Shown: positions 61,598 to 64,000 of the stretch, in pieces
Layout: each line of letters begins with the position of its first letter
Position numbering within the stretch: position 1 is the stretch's first letter
The notes under the pieces: model-generated
Databases searched by the model: none
Told to the model about the DNA's origin: nothing
What the model saw: only the letters and a program-made list of their open reading frames with translations
Program-made: the position numbers and the translations under genes
NCBI GenBank assembly: GCA_040261275.1
Contig: JBDQOI010000005.1
Location: 45,233 to 109,232, forward strand
Length of the DNA: 64,000 nucleotides
Reading direction: 5' to 3'
From: UBA8752 sp040261275
GTDB lineage: Bacteria; Bacteroidota; Bacteroidia; Flavobacteriales_D; Sanyastnellaceae

Positions 61598-62361
61598 GAC
61601 TGCAGGGAAAAGGCGACGTGGAGCGGCAAATCGGCGAGGGGCCCGAAGAAATCGGGGTCGAGTGCCACGTGGTCCGCGGTGATGTGGAGCTCCTCCACGT
61701 GCGGCATGCGGGTAAAGCCCGCCGCGTTGAGGGCATTGAAATAAGTGGTGAACGTTTTGTGGACGGCCTGGACCTCCACGGATTCTCCATCGCGCCTCCA
61801 GATGCGGCCGGGGAAAGGCACATCCACGGAAGACAGATAGCCTCCTTCGGGCCGCATGTAGAAGGGCTTCTCTGCGGGCTTGATGTACGGCAGAAGCGGG
61901 TGGGGTACGGTGAAGATGAACCGACCGCCGGGCTTGAGTACCTCGCGCACCCGGTTCAGTATGCGCTCCATGGCGGCAGAGTCCATGTAGTTGAACAGAA
62001 AAACGGCGACCACGAGGTCCACTGGCTGGGAGGGGTCGCCGAACTGGGCCTTCCGCAGATCCGAGACGGCATAGGTGAGATGCTCCAGCCCAAGCGTCAA
62101 GGCCGACTTCTGCGCGCCGGCAATCATGCCGGCGGAAACGTCGTATCCCGAGATGGCGGCTGCTCCGCGCTTGGCCAGTTCTCTGCCCACGTATCCTTCA
62201 CCGCACCCGAGATCGAGTATCGTCTGGCCCTTCACATCTCCGCACAACTCCAGCACACGGGGGCGGGCCGAGTAATCGGAGAGAAGGATGGGCTCGCTGC
62301 GGACCCAGAGGTCGGCGTGGCCGTCATATATTTCCTTGGCTTCCATGATCTCGGAATTCAA
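61594..62361 (-). CDS. Class I SAM-dependent methyltransferase
   Basis: 255 residues. ILDLGCGEGYVGRELAKRG is motif I, followed by SGYDVSAGMIAGAQ and VDLVVAVFLFNYMDS, with KPGGRFIFTVPHPLLPYI as the post-core block. It resembles small-molecule methyltransferases rather than tRNA or rRNA enzymes. The substrate is not known. It is linked by 4-base overlaps to both the HDO and the dioxygenase genes. Confidence 0.88.
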   Translation of the reverse strand: MNSEIMEAKEIYDGHADLWVRSEPILLSDYSARPRVLELCGDVKGQTILDLGCGEGYVGRELAKRGAAAISGYDVSAGMIAGAQKSALTLGLEHLTYAVSDLRKAQFGDPSQPVDLVVAVFLFNYMDSAAMERILNRVREVLKPGGRFIFTVPHPLLPYIKPAEKPFYMRPEGGYLSSVDVPFPGRIWRRDGESVEVQAVHKTFTTYFNALNAAGFTRMPHVEELHITADHVALDPDFFGPLADLPLHVAFSLQS

Positions 62362-63101
62362 CGGTTCAACTCCATTTCGAGCATCCGGTCACAGAAGAGG
62401 GAACGGAGGCCGAGCGCCTTGCGCATGCCCTGCTTCATGGACTCGTGGTTCGCGGGGTCCTCGGCGATGAGGTCCCCGGCGATTTTGAGCATCAGCTCTC
62501 CGTGCTCATCGTCCAGCTCTGCGTGCAATTCAAAGAAGATGGCATCGCGGCGGGACACTTCCGTGTGGTTGCGGATGGCCTCGATGAGGGGACGGTAGAA
62601 GAACTTGACGATGCTCTCGGTTCCCAATCCCAGGGCACCCATGGCCTCGGCGGCATTCGCCTGCGTCAGCTGGGCGATGAACAGCTCCTTCCAGGTCTGG
62701 GCGACCTCACCGGTCTGGGGCGTGTCCACAGCACCGATGGCTTTGCGGAAGCGCATGTAAAGCTCTGGGTGCGGCACACCTTGAACCCATTCGGGATCGA
62801 TGCCCAGTTCAGCGATTTCCGCCAACTCCTCCTCTTCGATCATGCCGCTTTCCTCGCAGAGGTTCTCAAGCAGGATGGTCCTGTGCTCCTGGCTCTCCAG
62901 TTTGCTCATTGCGATGAGCAGGTAGTTCTGGAAAGACTTGGCATACACGGCGTATTCAGAAGCGAAGCGCTTCAGAGCACCGACGGGGTCGGGCAGTGTA
63001 CCGTCCTTGAGGGCGGTCAGGTAGGGGTGATTCAGGGCGCGGTGGCTTTCGGCTTCACCGAGGAGGAACGCGACGTGGGTGTGGGGGGGCAAAACATTCA
63101 T
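62358..63101 (-). CDS. Heme-oxygenase-like diiron oxidase/oxygenase (HDO) family protein
   Basis: 247-residue all-helical protein of the TENA/heme-oxygenase-like fold. The late helix has His193-x3-Asp197-x2-His200 (ELHAELDDEHGE), the HDO iron motif. Other likely ligands are Glu83 (NLCEESG), His111 (PHPELYMRFRKAIG) and a Glu at 152 or 162. Known HDO enzymes (UndA, BesC, SznF central domain, CADD) oxidise fatty acids, amino acids or N-substituted compounds. There is no PQQC or thiaminase signature. It heads a five-gene minus operon; the family is inferred by motif, the substrate is unknown. Confidence 0.78.
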   Translation of the reverse strand: MNVLPPHTHVAFLLGEAESHRALNHPYLTALKDGTLPDPVGALKRFASEYAVYAKSFQNYLLIAMSKLESQEHRTILLENLCEESGMIEEEELAEIAELGIDPEWVQGVPHPELYMRFRKAIGAVDTPQTGEVAQTWKELFIAQLTQANAAEAMGALGLGTESIVKFFYRPLIEAIRNHTEVSRRDAIFFELHAELDDEHGELMLKIAGDLIAEDPANHESMKQGMRKALGLRSLFCDRMLEMELNR

Positions 63102-63214
63102 GGCAGTCAGAGGTTGAGTTCGGACTGCAACAACGCGGGATTATTCAACCCTTTCAGTGACGCGTGTCAATGGGGCCGATGACAATCGTCAATCGGTGCG
63201 GGAGGGGGACCGAT

Positions 63215-64000
63215 TCAGTCGCGGACGCCTTCCATGACCTCGAGCTCGGCCAGGTCCACGTCTTCTTCCTCGTCGATGATCTCGAGCAAGGGCTCCTTGA
63301 AGGTCTGGGCCGTGATGTAACGCTCAAAGCCGAGCAACATGGACGGAAGCAGCACCAGGTTGGTCAACATGGCCACCAACAGCGTCGTCGACACGAGAAT
63401 GCCCAGTGCACGGGTGCCTTCAAAGTCGGAGGCGAAGAACATCAGGAAGCCAAAGAACAGGACGATGCTGGTATACATCATGGAGACACCGGTCTCCCGG
63501 ACCGCCAGCAGCACGGCTTCGCGCATGTTCCAACCGTGGAGGTCAAGCTCCTGCCGGTATTTGGCCAGCAGGTGGATGGTGTCGTCCACCGAAATGCCAA
63601 AGGCGATGCTGAACACCAACAGCGTACTCGGCTTCAGCGCGATGCCGAAATACCCCATCACCGCTGCCGTGAAAATGAGCGGCACCAGATTGGGCAGCAA
63701 ACTGATGGCCACCATGCGGCCGCTGCGGAACAGGATGGCCATGACCGTGGCAATGACCAGGATGGCCAACGCCAACGAGACGAACAGGTTCTTGACCAAA
63801 TAGGTGGTTCCCTCCACGAAGACCACGCTCGTTCCCGTCATGAAGACTTCGTGCTCCTCGGGTGGGAAGATGGAATCGATGCGGAGTTGGAGCCTTTCCG
63901 TGAGGTCGTTCATCTCCTGCGTTCCGATGTCGGCCACCTGAGCGGACACGCGGATGGTGGTGCGGTCACTGTCCACGTATTTGCCATCGCCCTCGATCCC
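63215..64000 (-). CDS. RND superfamily (MMPL/SSD type) transporter, C-terminal part
   Basis: The frame is open to the window edge, so the N-terminus is outside; about 261 residues are visible. Several membrane helices (FVSLALAILVIATVMAIL, VFSIAFGISVDDTIHLLAKYR) carry the RND motif GISVDDTIH, whose acidic residues couple to protons. The C-terminus is acidic (IIDEEEDVDLAELE). It is likely a lipid or hydrophobic compound exporter. It lies 113 bases upstream of the HDO operon on the same strand. Confidence 0.88.
   Translation of the reverse strand, partial: GIEGDGKYVDSDRTTIRVSAQVADIGTQEMNDLTERLQLRIDSIFPPEEHEVFMTGTSVVFVEGTTYLVKNLFVSLALAILVIATVMAILFRSGRMVAISLLPNLVPLIFTAAVMGYFGIALKPSTLLVFSIAFGISVDDTIHLLAKYRQELDLHGWNMREAVLLAVRETGVSMMYTSIVLFFGFLMFFASDFEGTRALGILVSTTLLVAMLTNLVLLPSMLLGFERYITAQTFKEPLLEIIDEEEDVDLAELEVMEGVRD

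Noticed and set aside
63142..63170. TTGACA-N17-TGAATA on the minus strand upstream of the HDO gene
   Set aside because: It looks like a weak sigma70 promoter of other phyla, but this genome uses TAnnTTTG boxes, and the -10 match is poor.
1..64000. CRISPR arrays, transposases, integrases, tRNA or rRNA genes
   Set aside because: None was recognised. The only repeats noticed are the 136-base pair at 26.7-27.1 kb and the inverted repeat at 46.03 kb. A tRNAscan run would be needed to exclude tRNAs fully.

Overview
The window is a gene-dense stretch of a GC-rich Bacteroidota chromosome, most likely from the Flavobacteriales or a close relative. The lineage evidence is: a secreted protein with a gliding-motility (CHU_C) type C-terminus, a second protein with a type IX secretion tail, the DUF2795 family, DUF3109, PD40-plus-barrel outer membrane proteins, an mreBCD-mrdA-rodA cluster, kynurenine 3-monooxygenase, and promoters with the Bacteroidota -7 box TAnnTTTG. 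No rRNA, tRNA, CRISPR array, insertion sequence or prophage was recognised. The first and last genes (1-2106 and 63215-64000) run off the window.

Layout. 1-9.4 kb: outer membrane PD40/barrel protein, half-size TauE/SafE protein, M20D amidohydrolase, recQ, the kdsD-tatC-lptB operon and riboflavin synthase. 9.4-12.1 kb: a large secreted adhesin-like protein. 12.2-17.4 kb: pdxA, then DUF177-rpmF and fabH-accB-accC (start of fatty acid synthesis). 17.4-21.4 kb (minus): DUF3109, OmpA-like, panD, flippase-like and rfaE2 genes in one tight operon. 21.5-26.6 kb (plus): radical SAM protein, second flippase-like protein, Cys/Met PLP enzyme, kmo, mce. 26.65-27.15 kb: a 500-base gene-free region with two near-identical repeats that look like a tandem pair of small RNA genes. 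27.1-42.5 kb: gdhA, an atypical SDR, a c-type cytochrome pair, hflX, rbfA, a LolE-like permease, dusB, a CPBP protease, ispD, sod, an S41 protease, dCMP deaminase, cobalamin adenosyltransferase, DUF2795, a short aspartokinase with a GNAT enzyme, and cvpA. 42.6-48.9 kb: phosphohexomutase, rfbD, a small barrel, a MacB-like permease and purH. 49-54.5 kb: the mre/rod elongasome operon. 54.6-58.7 kb: sucAB. 58.8-63.1 kb: a tightly overlapped operon of a diiron HDO enzyme, a methyltransferase, a TauD-like Fe(II)/2OG oxygenase, rfbA and a polyprenyl synthase. After it comes the end of an RND/MMPL transporter.

How the genes fit together. Many genes serve the envelope: Kdo (kdsD), LPS export (lptB), heptose (rfaE2), dTDP-rhamnose (rfbA, rfbD), isoprenoids (ispD, polyprenyl synthase), the elongasome, and two flippase-like proteins. 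Others are central metabolism: 2-oxoglutarate dehydrogenase, glutamate dehydrogenase, acetyl-CoA carboxylase, purH, and the vitamins B2, B5 and B6.

Most notable observations: (1) the tandem small-RNA units at 26.67-27.07 kb, where promoter elements and transcript are conserved but the promoter spacer is not; (2) the HDO/methyltransferase/2OG-oxygenase operon, a candidate undescribed small-molecule pathway; (3) at least 14 genes whose start codon lies 4-6 bases after a TAnnTT(T/C)G-like box, which predicts widespread leaderless transcription; (4) a RecQ helicase that has lost its zinc cysteines; (5) an SDR without the catalytic Tyr/Lys; (6) a short aspartokinase without a recognisable ACT region.
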